A stretch of 62,215 bases of DNA from a bacterium. Lineage in GTDB: Bacteria > Pseudomonadota > Alphaproteobacteria > Rickettsiales > RI-342. A program made the position numbers and the translations under genes. Every line of letters begins with the position of its first letter. The stretch's first letter is position 1. Location: the NCBI GenBank assembly GCA_016124905.1, contig WGMV01000009.1, positions 1 to 62,215 of the forward strand, in the 5' to 3' direction. Shown one piece after another: positions 26,345-37,918 of the stretch. The notes beneath the pieces were generated by a model, which saw only the letters and a list, made by a program, of their open reading frames with translations, did not search any database and was not told where the DNA came from.

Positions 26345-28978
26345 CTAAAGATTGGGCGCCAGCCACTTTTCGGCCACTTCCAGGCTCCAGCCCTTGCGTT
26401 TGGCGTAATCCTCCAGTTGGTCGCGCCCGATTTTGCCCACCCCAAAATATTTCGCCTCCGGATGGCTGAAATACCAGCCGCTGACGGATGCTCCCGGCCA
26501 CATGGCCATGCTCTCCGTCAACGCAATCCCTGCGTTTTTCTCGACTTCCAGCAGCTTGAACAGCGTCTTTTTCTCGGTATGTTCCGGGCAGGCCGGGTAT
26601 CCCGGCGCCGGGCGAACACCAATATATTTCTCATTTATCAGCTGTTCATTGGTCAACTGCTCCCAGGGAGCATACCCCCAGGCCTCCTTGCGCACGCGCT
26701 CATGCATCCGCTCAGCCAGAGCCTCGGCAAAACGGTCCCCGAGCGCCTTCACCATGATACTGCTGTAATCATCGTGCTTATTTTCAAAATTCCGGGCGAT
26801 TTTCTCAACTTCCTCGCCGGTAGTAACGGCAAACGCCCCCATATAATCCTCAACACCGGGCGGGGCGATATAATCCGCCAGGCACTGATTAGGGCGGTCG
26901 GCCTTGCTTTTCCTCATCTGCTGACGCAGATGATGGCATACAGCCAGGCGATTGGTGCGCGTCAGGTCCGTAAACAGCTCAATATCGTCATCCCCCAGTC
27001 GGTTTGCAGGCCAGAACCCAACCACAGCCCGTGGGTGGAACCATTTTTCGCCGATGATTTTCTTCAGCATGGCCTGCGCATCCTTCCACAGCGCCTGCGC
27101 CGCCACGCCATAGGTCGGGTCGGTCAGAACATCGGGAAAATGCGCCCGCAAATCCCAGCTCGCGAAAAACGGCCCCCAGTCGATATAGCGGGAAAGCTCT
27201 TCCAAATCATAATCATCATAACACTGAACCCCGAGATACCCCGGATAACAGGGTTGATGCTTCGACCAGTCGATCTTCACCGCATTGGCGCGCGCCTCAG
27301 CCAGCGTCAATCTGGCATTTTCATGCTGGTTTCGCGCATGTACCTCCCGCATGGTGGCATAATCATCCGCCACGCCCTGCAAATATTCTGAACGGTGTTC
27401 TTTTGAAGCCAGCTTGGTCGCTACCCCCACCGCGCGTGAAGCGTCCGTCACGTATACGACACCGCCCTGATAATTTGGGGCAATTTTGACCGCCGTGTGT
27501 ACCTTGCTGGTGGTTGCGCCTCCGATAAGAAGCGGAATATCAAACCCCTCACGCTGCATTTCGCTGGCCACATAGCACATTTCGTCCAAGGAAGGCGTTA
27601 TCAGCCCCGAAAGACCGATCATATGCGCCTTATGCTCCTTTGCGGCCTCGAGAATTTTTGCCGCAGGCACCATCACCCCAAGGTCAATCACCTCAAAATT
27701 ATTGCACTGAAGCACCACGCCCACGATATTCTTGCCGATATCATGCACATCCCCCTTCACGGTGGCCATGATAACGCGCCCGGTCGGCTCGCGCTTATTC
27801 TGCTCGGCCTCCTTTTCCATAAACGGCATCAAATAGGCCACCGCCTGCTTCATCACCCGGGCGGATTTTACCACCTGCGGCAAAAACATCTTGCCCGCGC
27901 CAAACAAATCGCCCACCCGGTTCATCCCGTCCATCAGCGGGCCTTCGATCACATCCAGCGGCTTACTGGCCGCCAGCCGTGCCGCTTCCGTATCCTGCTC
28001 CACATAATCGGCAATGCCTTCCACCAGCGCATGCTCCAGCCGCTTGACGACCTCCCACTCGCGCCAGCTTAAATCCTGCGTCTTAACCTGCCCACCCTGC
28101 CCCTTGAATCGCTCGGCAATGGTCAGCAGTCGTTCGGTGGCGTTGGGGTCGCGGTTCAGCACCACATCTTCTACCGCCTCACGCAATTCGGGGTCGATAT
28201 TATCATAGACCATCAATTGCCCGGCATTGACGATGCCCATATCCATCCCCGCCGGAATGGCATGGTACAAAAACACACTATGCATCGCTTCACGCACATG
28301 GTTGTTCCCACGGAAGGAAAAACTCATGTTGGAAAGCCCGCCCGATACGTGACAATGCGGCAATTCCGCGCGGATGCGTTTGGCCGCCTCGAAAAACTCC
28401 ACGCAGTAATTATTATGCTCTTCAATCCCCGTTGCCACGGCGAAGATATTGGGATCGAAAATAATATCCTCCGGCGCAAAGCCGATTTTCTCCGTCAGCA
28501 GTTTGTAGGCCCGCTGGCAGATGGAAAATTTCCGCTCCGCCGTGTCGGCCTGTCCGTCTTCATCAAACGCCATCACCACCACAGCAGCGCCATAACGCAT
28601 GATGGTCTGCGCCTGGTTCAGGAAAACCTCTTCCCCCTCCTTCAGACTAATGGAATTGACAATCCCCTTGCCCTGCAGGTTCTTCAGCCCCGCCTCCAGG
28701 ATGCTCCATTTGGAGGAATCCACCATCACCGGCACGCGGGCGATATTGGGCTCTGCGGCAATCAACCGCAAGAATTCCACCATCGCCTTCTCGGCATCCA
28801 GCATGCCGTCATCCATGTTAATGTCGATGACCTGGGCGCCATTTTCCACCTGACTGCGCGCCACTTCCACCGCCGCGGCAAGGTCACCGTTGAGGATAAG
28901 GTCACGAAAGCGGGCCGAGCCCGTCACATTCGTGCGCTCGCCAATATTGATAAACAGGCTGCTGTTGGGAATGCTCAT
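26345..28978 (-). CDS. metH: Methionine synthase, folate/cobalamin/activation part
   Basis: 877 residues from the ATG at 28978 (GAGG upstream); a TTG six codons earlier overlaps the previous gene and is less likely. Domains in order: methyltetrahydrofolate binding (starts [11 protein letters not shown], about residues 10-280), cobalamin-binding cap and Rossmann domain with the B12 motif [10 protein letters not shown] (near 415), and the AdoMet-dependent reactivation domain (about 550-870, with [12 protein letters not shown] and the [13 protein letters not shown] end). The homocysteine domain is missing here because it is encoded by the separate gene just upstream. Transfers the methyl group from methyl-folate to homocysteine through B12. 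Confidence 0.95.
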   Translation of the reverse strand: MSIPNSSLFINIGERTNVTGSARFRDLILNGDLAAAVEVARSQVENGAQVIDINMDDGMLDAEKAMVEFLRLIAAEPNIARVPVMVDSSKWSILEAGLKNLQGKGIVNSISLKEGEEVFLNQAQTIMRYGAAVVVMAFDEDGQADTAERKFSICQRAYKLLTEKIGFAPEDIIFDPNIFAVATGIEEHNNYCVEFFEAAKRIRAELPHCHVSGGLSNMSFSFRGNNHVREAMHSVFLYHAIPAGMDMGIVNAGQLMVYDNIDPELREAVEDVVLNRDPNATERLLTIAERFKGQGGQVKTQDLSWREWEVVKRLEHALVEGIADYVEQDTEAARLAASKPLDVIEGPLMDGMNRVGDLFGAGKMFLPQVVKSARVMKQAVAYLMPFMEKEAEQNKREPTGRVIMATVKGDVHDIGKNIVGVVLQCNNFEVIDLGVMVPAAKILEAAKEHKAHMIGLSGLITPSLDEMCYVASEMQREGFDIPLLIGGATTSKVHTAVKIAPNYQGGVVYVTDASRAVGVATKLASKEHRSEYLQGVADDYATMREVHARNQHENARLTLAEARANAVKIDWSKHQPCYPGYLGVQCYDDYDLEELSRYIDWGPFFASWDLRAHFPDVLTDPTYGVAAQALWKDAQAMLKKIIGEKWFHPRAVVGFWPANRLGDDDIELFTDLTRTNRLAVCHHLRQQMRKSKADRPNQCLADYIAPPGVEDYMGAFAVTTGEEVEKIARNFENKHDDYSSIMVKALGDRFAEALAERMHERVRKEAWGYAPWEQLTNEQLINEKYIGVRPAPGYPACPEHTEKKTLFKLLEVEKNAGIALTESMAMWPGASVSGWYFSHPEAKYFGVGKIGRDQLEDYAKRKGWSLEVAEKWLAPNL

Positions 28979-28985
28979 GCCCGCC

Positions 28986-30041
28986 TCACGCCGCAATCGT
29001 CACGGCTTCAAGGCCGGAAAGCCGCATCACCACCGGCTGCGGGTGCACCTTGCGCGGTGCCTGCTGCGCCACTTTTTCAGCAATCGCCCGGATATGGTCC
29101 GGCGTGGTGCCGCAGCACCCCCCAACGATATTGATCAACCCATCCATCGCCCATTCACCCAGCTGTCGCGCCGTTTCCTCCGGCGGCTCGTCATATTGCC
29201 CAAAAGCATTGGGCAACCCCGCATTGGGGTAGGAAATCACCAGCGTGTCCACCACCCGCGCAAGGTCGGCGATATAAGGCCGCATCAAATCCGCCCCGAA
29301 GGCACAGTTAAGCCCCACCGCCAGCGGCTTTGCATGCCGCACGGAATGCCAGAATCCTTCCACCGTCTGGCCGGAAAGGTTCCGCCCGCTCCGGTCCGTG
29401 ATGGTACCGGAAATCATCATCGGCACGTCGCGCCCCAGTTCATCGGCCAGCTCCATCACAGCATGGATGGCCGCCTTGGCATTCAGCGTGTCGAAAATCG
29501 TCTCGATCAGCAGAAAATCCACCCCGCCCTGTACCAGTGCCCGCGCCTGCTGCTTATAGGCCGCCTGCATCTGGTCGAAATCCGTATTGCGAAAGCCGGG
29601 GTTATTCACATCCGGCGAAAGCGAGCAGGTGCGGTTGGTTGGCCCCATGGCTCCGGCCACAAACCTCGGTTTTTCGGGTGTGGCAGCCGCATCCGCCGCT
29701 TCCCGCGCAAGCCGCGCTGCCGCCAGGTTCAGCTCATCCACGAACCCCTCCATGCCGTAATCCGCCATGGCAATGGTGGTGGAGCTGAAGGTATTGGTCT
29801 CAAGAATATCCGCCCCAGCGGCCAGATAAGCCGCATGGATATCCTGAATGGCATCCGGCTGCGTCAGCACCAGCATGTCGTTATTGCCCTTAACATCCTG
29901 CTTCCAGTCCGCAAACTGCGTGCCGCGATATTCCTTCTCACCGAATCCCAGCTTCTGAATCATCGTGCCCATGGCACCGTCAATCACAAGGATACGCTGC
30001 TGGGCAATTTGCTGGATTTGCTCTCTCACACTGGCTGGCAT
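28986..30041 (-). CDS. metH: Methionine synthase, homocysteine-binding part
   Basis: 351 residues: a complete homocysteine S-methyltransferase barrel as a stand-alone protein. Zinc ligands are the Cys in GLNCAFGAD and the pair in [12 protein letters not shown]; the N-terminal [12 protein letters not shown] is intact. It corresponds to the first domain of one-piece MetH (about 1200 residues). Its stop is seven bases before the ATG of the second half, so the two subunits would be made in step and must assemble. Divergent from the ABC ATPase across a palindromic region; no cobalamin riboswitch was recognised upstream. Confidence 0.93.
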   Translation of the reverse strand: MPASVREQIQQIAQQRILVIDGAMGTMIQKLGFGEKEYRGTQFADWKQDVKGNNDMLVLTQPDAIQDIHAAYLAAGADILETNTFSSTTIAMADYGMEGFVDELNLAAARLAREAADAAATPEKPRFVAGAMGPTNRTCSLSPDVNNPGFRNTDFDQMQAAYKQQARALVQGGVDFLLIETIFDTLNAKAAIHAVMELADELGRDVPMMISGTITDRSGRNLSGQTVEGFWHSVRHAKPLAVGLNCAFGADLMRPYIADLARVVDTLVISYPNAGLPNAFGQYDEPPEETARQLGEWAMDGLINIVGGCCGTTPDHIRAIAEKVAQQAPRKVHPQPVVMRLSGLEAVTIAA

Positions 30042-30082
30042 CTATTGCGGGCACCTTGAATTGGGGTTAGACACGTTTCTAT

Positions 30083-30226
30083 GAATCTATTCATGTTCTC
30101 GCTGCGCTGAGCCGAAAACAGTGGTTTTGCGAGCACCGAAGCGGAGCGTATTCTATATACGTGAGCATCGGAGCACAGAAAAACCACTGTTTGCAGGCCA
30201 GAGCAGTAGAGAACAGGGATAGATTC
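30083..30226. repeat. Long imperfect inverted repeat between metH and ABC gene
   Basis: Arms of about 65-70 bases close to a hairpin about 144 bases long. Outer ends gaatctat (30083-30090) and atagattc (30219-30226), then gttctc with gagaac, then aaacagtggtttt with the matching aaaaaccactgttt, and an inner gagcaccga with tcggagcac. Mismatches and bulges lie between the paired blocks. The size and shape suit a small palindromic mobile element or a structured RNA. I see no second copy in the window. Confidence 0.6.
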
Positions 30227-30258
30227 TAACAGCCACACGCAGCTTAGCAAGGCCTCCC

Positions 30259-31194
30259 ATGCCAAACGCCGTTTCCATCAAAAACCTGGTCAAAACCTAT
30301 GCGGGCGGCAAAAAATCCCCCCCCAAGGAAGCCCTGAAAGGCATCAGCCTGGATGTGCCGGAAGGCTCGTTCTTCGGCCTGCTCGGCCCCAACGGCGCGG
30401 GCAAATCCACGCTCATCAACATCCTTGCGGGGCTGGTGATGAAAACCAGCGGCACGGTGGAAATCAACGGCTACGATATCGACTCCCACCGCCGTCAGGC
30501 CAGCTTCTCCCTCGGGGTCGTCCCGCAGGAACTGGTGGTGGACACCTTCTTCACCGCACGCCAGGCCATGGACATCCATGCCGGCTATTACGGCGTCCCC
30601 AAGGAGCAACGCCGCACGCAGGAACTCATCGACGCCATCGGCCTCACCCAGCAGGCCGACATGTCCTCCCGCCGTCTCTCCGGCGGCATGAAACGCCGTC
30701 TCTTGGTCGGCAAATCCCTCGTCCATAGCCCCAAGGTGCTCATCCTCGACGAACCCACCGCCGGGGTAGACGTGGAACTGCGTGAACAGCTCTGGGATTA
30801 CGTCAAAAAGCTCAACCAGCAAGGCACCACCGTGCTGCTGACCACGCACTACCTGGAAGAAGCACAGGAACTCTGCGACCAGATCGCCATCATCAACCAC
30901 GGCACCGTAGTAGCCATGGACAGCAAGGAAAAGCTGGTGAAACGCATGGACCGCAAGGAACTCACCGTCACCTTCAGCAAACCCATCAAAGCCGCCGACA
31001 AATCCCTGGCCCAATACAACCCGGTGGTCGACGCCCAAGGCCGCCTCACCCTCACCTACCAGCCCACCAAAACCCACATGGGCGAGATCCTCGCCGCCAT
31101 CCACAAAACCGGCGCCGACATCACCGATCTCTCCACCATCGACCCCACGGTGGAAGACATCTTCCGTCAATTGACCACGAAAAAAGCCGCCTAA
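30259..31194 (+). CDS. ABC transporter ATP-binding protein
   Basis: 311 residues. Walker A GPNGAGKS (43-50), signature LSGGM (141-145), Walker B VLILDEP (161-167) and the switch His in TTHYLEEA (198). The layout and C-terminal extension of about 80 residues resemble the ABC-2/DrrA-NodI type that powers export with a separate permease. No permease gene is next to it: a tRNA follows, then the prp operon on the other strand, so it is an orphan here. The substrate cannot be told. The ribosome site AAGG lies about eight bases before the ATG. Confidence 0.92.
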   Translation: MPNAVSIKNLVKTYAGGKKSPPKEALKGISLDVPEGSFFGLLGPNGAGKSTLINILAGLVMKTSGTVEINGYDIDSHRRQASFSLGVVPQELVVDTFFTARQAMDIHAGYYGVPKEQRRTQELIDAIGLTQQADMSSRRLSGGMKRRLLVGKSLVHSPKVLILDEPTAGVDVELREQLWDYVKKLNQQGTTVLLTTHYLEEAQELCDQIAIINHGTVVAMDSKEKLVKRMDRKELTVTFSKPIKAADKSLAQYNPVVDAQGRLTLTYQPTKTHMGEILAAIHKTGADITDLSTIDPTVEDIFRQLTTKKAA

Positions 31195-31225
31195 AAAGCA
31201 TCTGACTACGGATCAGAAGGCTAGC

Positions 31226-31302
31226 TGGCGCAACCGGCGGGATTCGAACCCACGACCCTTGCCTTCGGAGGGCAATACTCTATCCAGCTGAGCTACGGTT
31301 GC
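31226..31302 (-). tRNA. tRNA-Arg (anticodon CCG)
   Basis: A 77-base cloverleaf on the minus strand. Acceptor GCAACCG pairs with CGGTTGC, discriminator G and encoded CCA end at 31226. D arm GCTC...GAGT, anticodon stem TTGCC/GGCAA with loop CTCCGAA giving anticodon CCG (reads CGG), T arm GTGGG TTCGAAT CCCGC. All stems are well paired. Sits between the ABC ATPase gene and prpD. Confidence 0.96.
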
Positions 31303-31358
31303 GCTGGGCGGACAATGCAGGCTGGATAACAGAAAGCCCGGGTTTGTGCAAATCCGGC

Positions 31359-32792
31359 TTAAACCCAGGCGCTCACGAATTCCTCGACCCGCATCTTCTC
31401 CAATTTGCCAGCATCCTGACACATCGCAAAAATCGCCTCGGCCTTATTCGCCTTATAATGCGTCTTGAGGTTATCAAGAAACTTACGCTCCAGCACGGGA
31501 ATGCCCTCTGCCCGGCGGCGGCGATGGCCGATCGGGTATTCGATCTCCAGCTTCTCCGTCTTGCTGCCGTCCTTGAAGAACACCTGCACCGCATTGGCGA
31601 TCGAGCGCTTGTCGGGGTCGTGATATTCCTTGCTGTAGCGGGCATCCTCGCTCACCACCATCTTCTCGCGCAGCGCATCGATGCGCGGGTCTTTCGCCAC
31701 ACCATCCTCATAATGGTCGGCGGTCAGGTTGCCATACAGCAGCCCGATGGCCACCATATATTGCAGGCAATGGTCGCGGTCCGCCGGGTTATGCAGCGGC
31801 CCCGTCTTGCTGATGATGCGAATGGCGGATTCATGCGTCACCAGCTCCACACGCTCAATCTGGTCGAGCTTGTCCTTGATCTGCGGGTGCAGCTTCACCG
31901 CCGCCTCCACCGCCGTTTGCGAATGGAACTCCGCCGGGAAGGAGATCTTGAACAACACCTGCTCCATCACATAGCTGCCATAAGGCCGCTGAAACGCAAA
32001 CGGCTTACCTTTGAACAGCACATCGTAAAAGCCCCATTTCTGCGCTGTCAGCGCGCTTGGGTAGCCCATTTCGCCGCTCAGCACCACCATCGCCAAACGC
32101 ACCGCGCGGCTGGTCGCATCCCCCGCCGCCCATGATTTGCGCGAGCCCGTATTGGGGCTGTGGCGATAGGTGCGCAAACTCTGCCCATCCACCCATACGT
32201 GGGAGATGACATCGATGATCTGCTCACGCGTCGCGCCCATCATCTGCGCCGCCACCGCCGCGCTCGCCAGCTTCACCAGCACCACATGGTCAAGCCCCAC
32301 ACGGTTAAAGCTGTTCTCCAGCGCCATGCAGCCCTGAATCTCATGCGCCTTGATCATGAAGCCCAGCACATCGCGCATGGTGAAATTCGCCTTGCCGCTG
32401 CGGTTCATGTAATCCGCCACCGCCAGAATCGCGCCAAGGTTATCGGACGGATGCCCCCACTCCGCCGCCAGCCACGTATCGTTGAAATCCAGCCAGCGCA
32501 CCATGCAGCCAATATCGAACGCCGCCTTGATCGGGTCCAGCACATGCTTCGTGCCCGGCACGCGCGCACCATTTGGCACGACCGTGCCTTCCACCACCGG
32601 CCCAAGCATCTTCACGCATTCCGGAAATTTCAGCGCCAGAATCCCGCACCCCAGCGTATCCATCAGGCAATAACGCGCCGTACGATAGGCCTCCTCGCTC
32701 GTAATTTTATAGTTCAGCACATAATCGGCAATATCCACCATCGCCTGATCCGGCGCGGGGCGATGATTAAGGTCGGTATTGTGATGAGACAT
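31359..32792 (-). CDS. prpD: 2-methylcitrate dehydratase
   Basis: 477 residues, the usual PrpD length. MmgE/PrpD-fold enzyme that dehydrates 2-methylcitrate to 2-methyl-cis-aconitate in the methylcitrate cycle. Conserved pieces: [31 protein letters not shown], and [18 protein letters not shown]. Last gene of a seven-gene operon, two bases after prpC. No acnD or prpF is present, which fits the use of PrpD rather than the AcnD/PrpF route. Confidence 0.94.
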   Translation of the reverse strand: MSHHNTDLNHRPAPDQAMVDIADYVLNYKITSEEAYRTARYCLMDTLGCGILALKFPECVKMLGPVVEGTVVPNGARVPGTKHVLDPIKAAFDIGCMVRWLDFNDTWLAAEWGHPSDNLGAILAVADYMNRSGKANFTMRDVLGFMIKAHEIQGCMALENSFNRVGLDHVVLVKLASAAVAAQMMGATREQIIDVISHVWVDGQSLRTYRHSPNTGSRKSWAAGDATSRAVRLAMVVLSGEMGYPSALTAQKWGFYDVLFKGKPFAFQRPYGSYVMEQVLFKISFPAEFHSQTAVEAAVKLHPQIKDKLDQIERVELVTHESAIRIISKTGPLHNPADRDHCLQYMVAIGLLYGNLTADHYEDGVAKDPRIDALREKMVVSEDARYSKEYHDPDKRSIANAVQVFFKDGSKTEKLEIEYPIGHRRRRAEGIPVLERKFLDNLKTHYKANKAEAIFAMCQDAGKLEKMRVEEFVSAWV

Positions 32793-32794
32793 GA

Positions 32795-33919
32795 TTATCG
32801 CTTCTCCAGGGGTACATAGGTCAAATGGCCGGGGCCGGTATAATTCGCCGATGGGCGGATGAGCTTGTTATGCGCACGCTGCTCCATCACATGCGCCGCC
32901 CACCCCGCCACGCGGGACATCACAAACACCGGCGTAAACATCGGCGTGGGAACCCCCATCATGTGATAGGTGCTGGCGCTGAAAAAATCGAGATTCGGGA
33001 ACAGTTCCTTCTCATCCCACATCAGTTTCTCAATCGCCTCACTCACCGCAAATAGCTGCGGTTTACCACCCTCTGCACACAGCTTGCGCGACCATTCCTT
33101 GATCACCTTATTGCGCGGGTCGCACTCGCTATACACACGATGCCCGAAACCCATGATGAGCTTTTTCTCCGCCATCATCTGCTTCACACCCGCCACCGCC
33201 GCTTCCGGCGTGTCAAACTTCGCAATCAGCTCCATCGCCGCCTCATTCGCCCCGCCATGCAGCGGCCCGCGCAAGGTGCCAATGGCCGAGGTAATGGCCG
33301 AATAAAAATCCGACAAGGTCGAGGTCGTCACCCGCGCCGCAAAGGTGGAAGCATTGAACTCATGCTCCGCATACAACACCAGCGACACATGCATCGCCTT
33401 CGCATGAAGTGCAGACGGCGCCTTGCCATGCAACAGCGTGAGGAAATGCTCCGCAATCCCCTCACCATCCGTCACGCAGTTAATGCGCTTGCCCTCATGC
33501 GCAAACTTCCACCAATACACCATCACCGCCGGGAAGATCCCCAGCAGCCGGTGCGTAATCGCATGCTGCTCATGTACCTTCGTTTCCGGCTCAATCGTGC
33601 CCAGAAACGAGCAGGCCGTGCGCATCACATCCATCGGGTGCGCATCGGCAGGGATACGCTCCAGCACTTGCTTCAAACTGTCCGGCACATCGCGCAGCCC
33701 TTGCAGCTTTTTGCGATATGCAGCCAGCTCTTTCGCATTCGGCAAATGCCCTTCCACCAGCAGAAAAGCCACTTCCTCAAACGTCGCCTGCTCAGCCAAA
33801 TCATAAATGCTGTAGCCGCGGTAATCCAGATCATGCCCACCACCGGCGGAGGAGATTTCCGTATCACCCGCCGTCACTCCGGCAAGGCCGCCCTGTTTTT
33901 TGGCAAGTGGCTCGCTCAT
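32795..33919 (-). CDS. prpC: 2-methylcitrate synthase
   Basis: 374 residues. Citrate-synthase fold; condenses propionyl-CoA with oxaloacetate. The His motif [16 protein letters not shown], the second His in [17 protein letters not shown], and the Asp/Arg region [19 protein letters not shown] are those of the short PrpC/citrate synthase II type rather than the long GltA. Start ATG overlaps the prpB stop by four bases. Placement with prpB and prpD supports the methylcitrate role over housekeeping citrate synthase. Confidence 0.94.
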   Translation of the reverse strand: MSEPLAKKQGGLAGVTAGDTEISSAGGGHDLDYRGYSIYDLAEQATFEEVAFLLVEGHLPNAKELAAYRKKLQGLRDVPDSLKQVLERIPADAHPMDVMRTACSFLGTIEPETKVHEQHAITHRLLGIFPAVMVYWWKFAHEGKRINCVTDGEGIAEHFLTLLHGKAPSALHAKAMHVSLVLYAEHEFNASTFAARVTTSTLSDFYSAITSAIGTLRGPLHGGANEAAMELIAKFDTPEAAVAGVKQMMAEKKLIMGFGHRVYSECDPRNKVIKEWSRKLCAEGGKPQLFAVSEAIEKLMWDEKELFPNLDFFSASTYHMMGVPTPMFTPVFVMSRVAGWAAHVMEQRAHNKLIRPSANYTGPGHLTYVPLEKR

Positions 33920-34791
33920 GCTTTTTCCTTCCCGAACAATGCATCCAGCTTCTTCTCATATTCATAATAACCAAGGAACTGATACAGCTCCTCGCGCGTC
34001 TGCATCAACGGCAGCACATCACGCTGATGCCCCTGCGCCATGATGGATTCATACACTTTCAGCGCCGCCTGGTTCATTGCGCGGAACGCACTCAGCGGAT
34101 ACAGCACCATATCCACGCCCGCCCCTGCCAGCTCGTCCGCGCTATAAAGCGGCGTTTTGCCAAACTCCGTCACATTCGCCAGCAGCGGAACCTTCACCGC
34201 CTGCTTGAAGCGCGTGTAATGCGAAATCTCCGTCATCGCCTCCGCAAAAATCATGTCCGCCCCGGCTTCCACATAGGCCACCGCGCGCTCAATCGCCGCA
34301 TCCAGCCCTTCCACCGCCAGCGCATCCGTCCGCGCCATGATAACGAAATTCTTATCCACCCGTGCATCCACGGCGGATTTGATGCGATCTTGCATTTCAC
34401 CGGTCGAAACAATCTCCTTATTCGGCCGGTGCCCGCACCGCTTCTGCAGAATCTGGTCTTCCATATGCACCGCCGCCACACCTGCGCGTTCCATCTCTCG
34501 AATCGTGCGGGCAATGTTGAACGCACCGCCCCAACCCACATCAATATCCACCAGCAGCGGCAGGCTGGATGCCGCTGTAATACGTCGTGCGTCCTCCACC
34601 ACATCTTCCAGAGAAGTAATGCCCAAATCCGGCAATCCGTGCGATGCATTCGCCACACCCGCTCCGGAAAGATAAATCGCCTTATGCCCCGTCTTTTCCG
34701 CCATCATCGCCGCATAGGCATAAATGGTGCCGACAATCTTCAGAGGCTTCTCATTCTTCACCGCTTCGCGGAATTTCTTTCCCGGTGTCAT
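33916..34791 (-). CDS. prpB: 2-methylisocitrate lyase
   Basis: 291 residues from the ATG at 34791, which follows AGGAG by five bases; a GTG two codons earlier is too close to that site. Splits 2-methylisocitrate into pyruvate and succinate. The isocitrate-lyase-family signature KRCGH is at 117-121 (catalytic C119); the magnesium region is VDIDVGWG (81-88). The length and the [18 protein letters not shown] segment fit PrpB rather than AceA. Confidence 0.95.
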   Translation of the reverse strand: MTPGKKFREAVKNEKPLKIVGTIYAYAAMMAEKTGHKAIYLSGAGVANASHGLPDLGITSLEDVVEDARRITAASSLPLLVDIDVGWGGAFNIARTIREMERAGVAAVHMEDQILQKRCGHRPNKEIVSTGEMQDRIKSAVDARVDKNFVIMARTDALAVEGLDAAIERAVAYVEAGADMIFAEAMTEISHYTRFKQAVKVPLLANVTEFGKTPLYSADELAGAGVDMVLYPLSAFRAMNQAALKVYESIMAQGHQRDVLPLMQTREELYQFLGYYEYEKKLDALFGKEKA

Positions 34792-34799
34792 ACCCACTC

Positions 34800-35567
34800 C
34801 TATTTCGCTGCCAGCCGCGCCGCGCCATCCAGCCGGATGACACTGCCATTTAGCATCTCATTCTCCGCAATATGCAGTGCCAGTTTCGCAAACTCCTCCG
34901 GTTCCGCAAAACGCGCCGGGAAAGGAATCGTCGCCGCGATCGAATCCTGTAATTCCTGCGAGATCTCGCCAATCATCGGCGTGGCCACCGCACCCGGTGC
35001 AATCGCCATCACCCGCACACCGAACCGCGCCAGCTCCCGCGCAGCAGGCAACAGCATCGCCACCACCCCGCCCTTGGAAGCAGAATAGGCCGCCTGCCCG
35101 ATCTGCCCCTCAAATGCCGCAATCGATGCCGCATGAATAATCACCCCCCGCTCGCCCGATTTCGTGAGCACTTCTAGCCCCGACATCGCATTCGCCGCCA
35201 GACGCATCACGTTGAAAGACCCGACCAGGTTCACATTCAGCACCTTGCTGAAATGCTCCAGATCCGCCGGGCCTTCCTTGCCCAGAATCCGCTTGCCAAT
35301 GAGAATGCCCGCGCAATTCACCACAATGCGCGGCCCGCCATGCGCCTTGGTCGCCGCATCCATCGCCTGCTGCACCGCCTCGCCATTCGTCACATCCGCC
35401 GTCAGCGCGATGCCGCCAATCTCCTTCGCAATCACCTCCGCTGCTTCCAGCTTCACATCCACCACCGCTACCTTGGCACCCGCAGCAGCCAGTGCGCGTG
35501 CAGTCGCCGCGCCCATACCGCTGCCGCCGCCAGTTACCAGTGCGGAAATCCCTTGGGTCAGTTTCAT
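34800..35567 (-). CDS. Type II 3-hydroxyacyl-CoA dehydrogenase (SDR)
   Basis: 255 residues, classical short-chain dehydrogenase: TGGGSGMG at 12-19, NAD-favouring D37, catalytic S148, Y161 and K165 (YSASK). The insert around [20 protein letters not shown] and the [15 protein letters not shown] ending match the HSD17B10-type family, which oxidises 3-hydroxyacyl-CoA and 2-methyl-3-hydroxybutyryl-CoA with NAD. Sits between an acyl-CoA dehydrogenase and prpB, which points to making propionyl-CoA, for example from isoleucine. Confidence 0.9.
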   Translation of the reverse strand: MKLTQGISALVTGGGSGMGAATARALAAAGAKVAVVDVKLEAAEVIAKEIGGIALTADVTNGEAVQQAMDAATKAHGGPRIVVNCAGILIGKRILGKEGPADLEHFSKVLNVNLVGSFNVMRLAANAMSGLEVLTKSGERGVIIHAASIAAFEGQIGQAAYSASKGGVVAMLLPAARELARFGVRVMAIAPGAVATPMIGEISQELQDSIAATIPFPARFAEPEEFAKLALHIAENEMLNGSVIRLDGAARLAAK

Positions 35568-36703
35568 GCGCTTTCCTTTGCCAGTTCGCGTGCAATGATC
35601 AGTTTTTGAATATCACTCGTGCCTTCATAAATGCTGCACACACGCGCATCGCGATAGATACGCTCCACATGATATTCCGCTATATAGCCATAGCCGCCGA
35701 GCGTTTGAATCGCATCCCGCGCAACGCTCTCCGCCGCTTCGGATGCAAATAGCTTTGCCATGCAGGCTTCTTTCAAACAGGGTTTGCCTTCATCACGCAA
35801 CCGCGCCGCCTGCAGCACCAGCAACCTTGCCGCCTCAATTCGCGTGGCCATTTCCGCTAAGCGGAAACCCACCGCCTGATGCTCCATAATTGGCTTACCA
35901 AAACTCTGCCGCTCCTTGGCATAAGCAATCGCTGCATCATACGCGGCCTGCGCCAGCCCGAGCGACTGCGCCGCAATACCAATGCGCCCGGCCTCCAGGT
36001 TTGCCAGCGCAATCTTATATCCCTCGCCTTCCTCACCCATGCGGTTACCAATGGGAATACGCATGCCGTCAAACGTGATCTGTGCCGTATCAGTGGAATG
36101 CTGCCCCATCTTATGTTCCACCGCCGTCACCACATAACCGGGCGTATTGGTCGGCACCAGAAACGCCGACATGCCGCGCTTTCCAGCACTTGCATCTGTC
36201 ACCGCAAATACCAGCGCCACATCGCCATGCTTGCCGGAAGTGATGAACTGCTTGGTACCGTTCAGCACATATTCATCACCCTCCCTGCACGCTGTGGTGC
36301 GCAAGGCCGCTGCGTCTGATCCTGCCTGCGGCTCCGTCAGTGCAAACGCGCCGATCATCTCACCCTTTGCACATGGCAACAGGAAACGCTCTTTCTGCTC
36401 ATCGCTGCCGAAACGCAAAATGGCGGAACATACCAGCGAGTTCTGCACGCTCATGATGGTCGAGCAACCCGCATCGCCCGCCGCCACTTCCGCAATGGCC
36501 AGCGCCATGGCTACATAGCCCGCATCCGCACCGCCCCAGGCCTCCGGCACCACCATCCCCATCAAGCCAAGCTGGCCCATTTCTTTCAGTTCAGCACGTG
36601 GAAATTCACCCGTCCGGTCACGCTGCACAACACCGGGCAAAAGCCTCTCCTGCGCAAACTGCCGCGCCATATCGCGGATCATTTTCTGGGTCTCGTTCAG
36701 CAT
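35564..36703 (-). CDS. Acyl-CoA dehydrogenase
   Basis: 379 residues from the ATG at 36703, preceded by GGAG; a GTG two codons earlier is too close to that site. FAD enzyme making the trans-2-enoyl-CoA. Seen: FALTEPQAGSDAAAL, the ITSGKHGDVALVF strand, and the C-terminal IYEGTSDIQKLIIAREL bearing the short-chain-type catalytic Glu (about residue 362). Most like short/branched-chain acyl-CoA dehydrogenases. Overlaps the SDR start by four bases. Confidence 0.92.
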   Translation of the reverse strand: MLNETQKMIRDMARQFAQERLLPGVVQRDRTGEFPRAELKEMGQLGLMGMVVPEAWGGADAGYVAMALAIAEVAAGDAGCSTIMSVQNSLVCSAILRFGSDEQKERFLLPCAKGEMIGAFALTEPQAGSDAAALRTTACREGDEYVLNGTKQFITSGKHGDVALVFAVTDASAGKRGMSAFLVPTNTPGYVVTAVEHKMGQHSTDTAQITFDGMRIPIGNRMGEEGEGYKIALANLEAGRIGIAAQSLGLAQAAYDAAIAYAKERQSFGKPIMEHQAVGFRLAEMATRIEAARLLVLQAARLRDEGKPCLKEACMAKLFASEAAESVARDAIQTLGGYGYIAEYHVERIYRDARVCSIYEGTSDIQKLIIARELAKESA

Positions 36704-36705
36704 CC

Positions 36706-37893
<1,188 letters not shown>

Positions 37894-37918
37894 CACGCCT
37901 CCCAGCCGGCCCCATGCA

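Noticed and set aside
28890-30059. Plus-strand frames opposite the two metH genes
   Set aside because: The minus-strand products carry all methionine synthase motifs; the plus-strand product is Arg/His-rich shadow.
30042-30258. Cobalamin riboswitch before metH
   Set aside because: I could not find a B12-box-like sequence; the region is dominated by the palindrome.
33718-35088. Plus-strand frame of 456 codons across prpC, prpB and the SDR
   Set aside because: Spans three real minus-strand genes and has no recognisable protein character.
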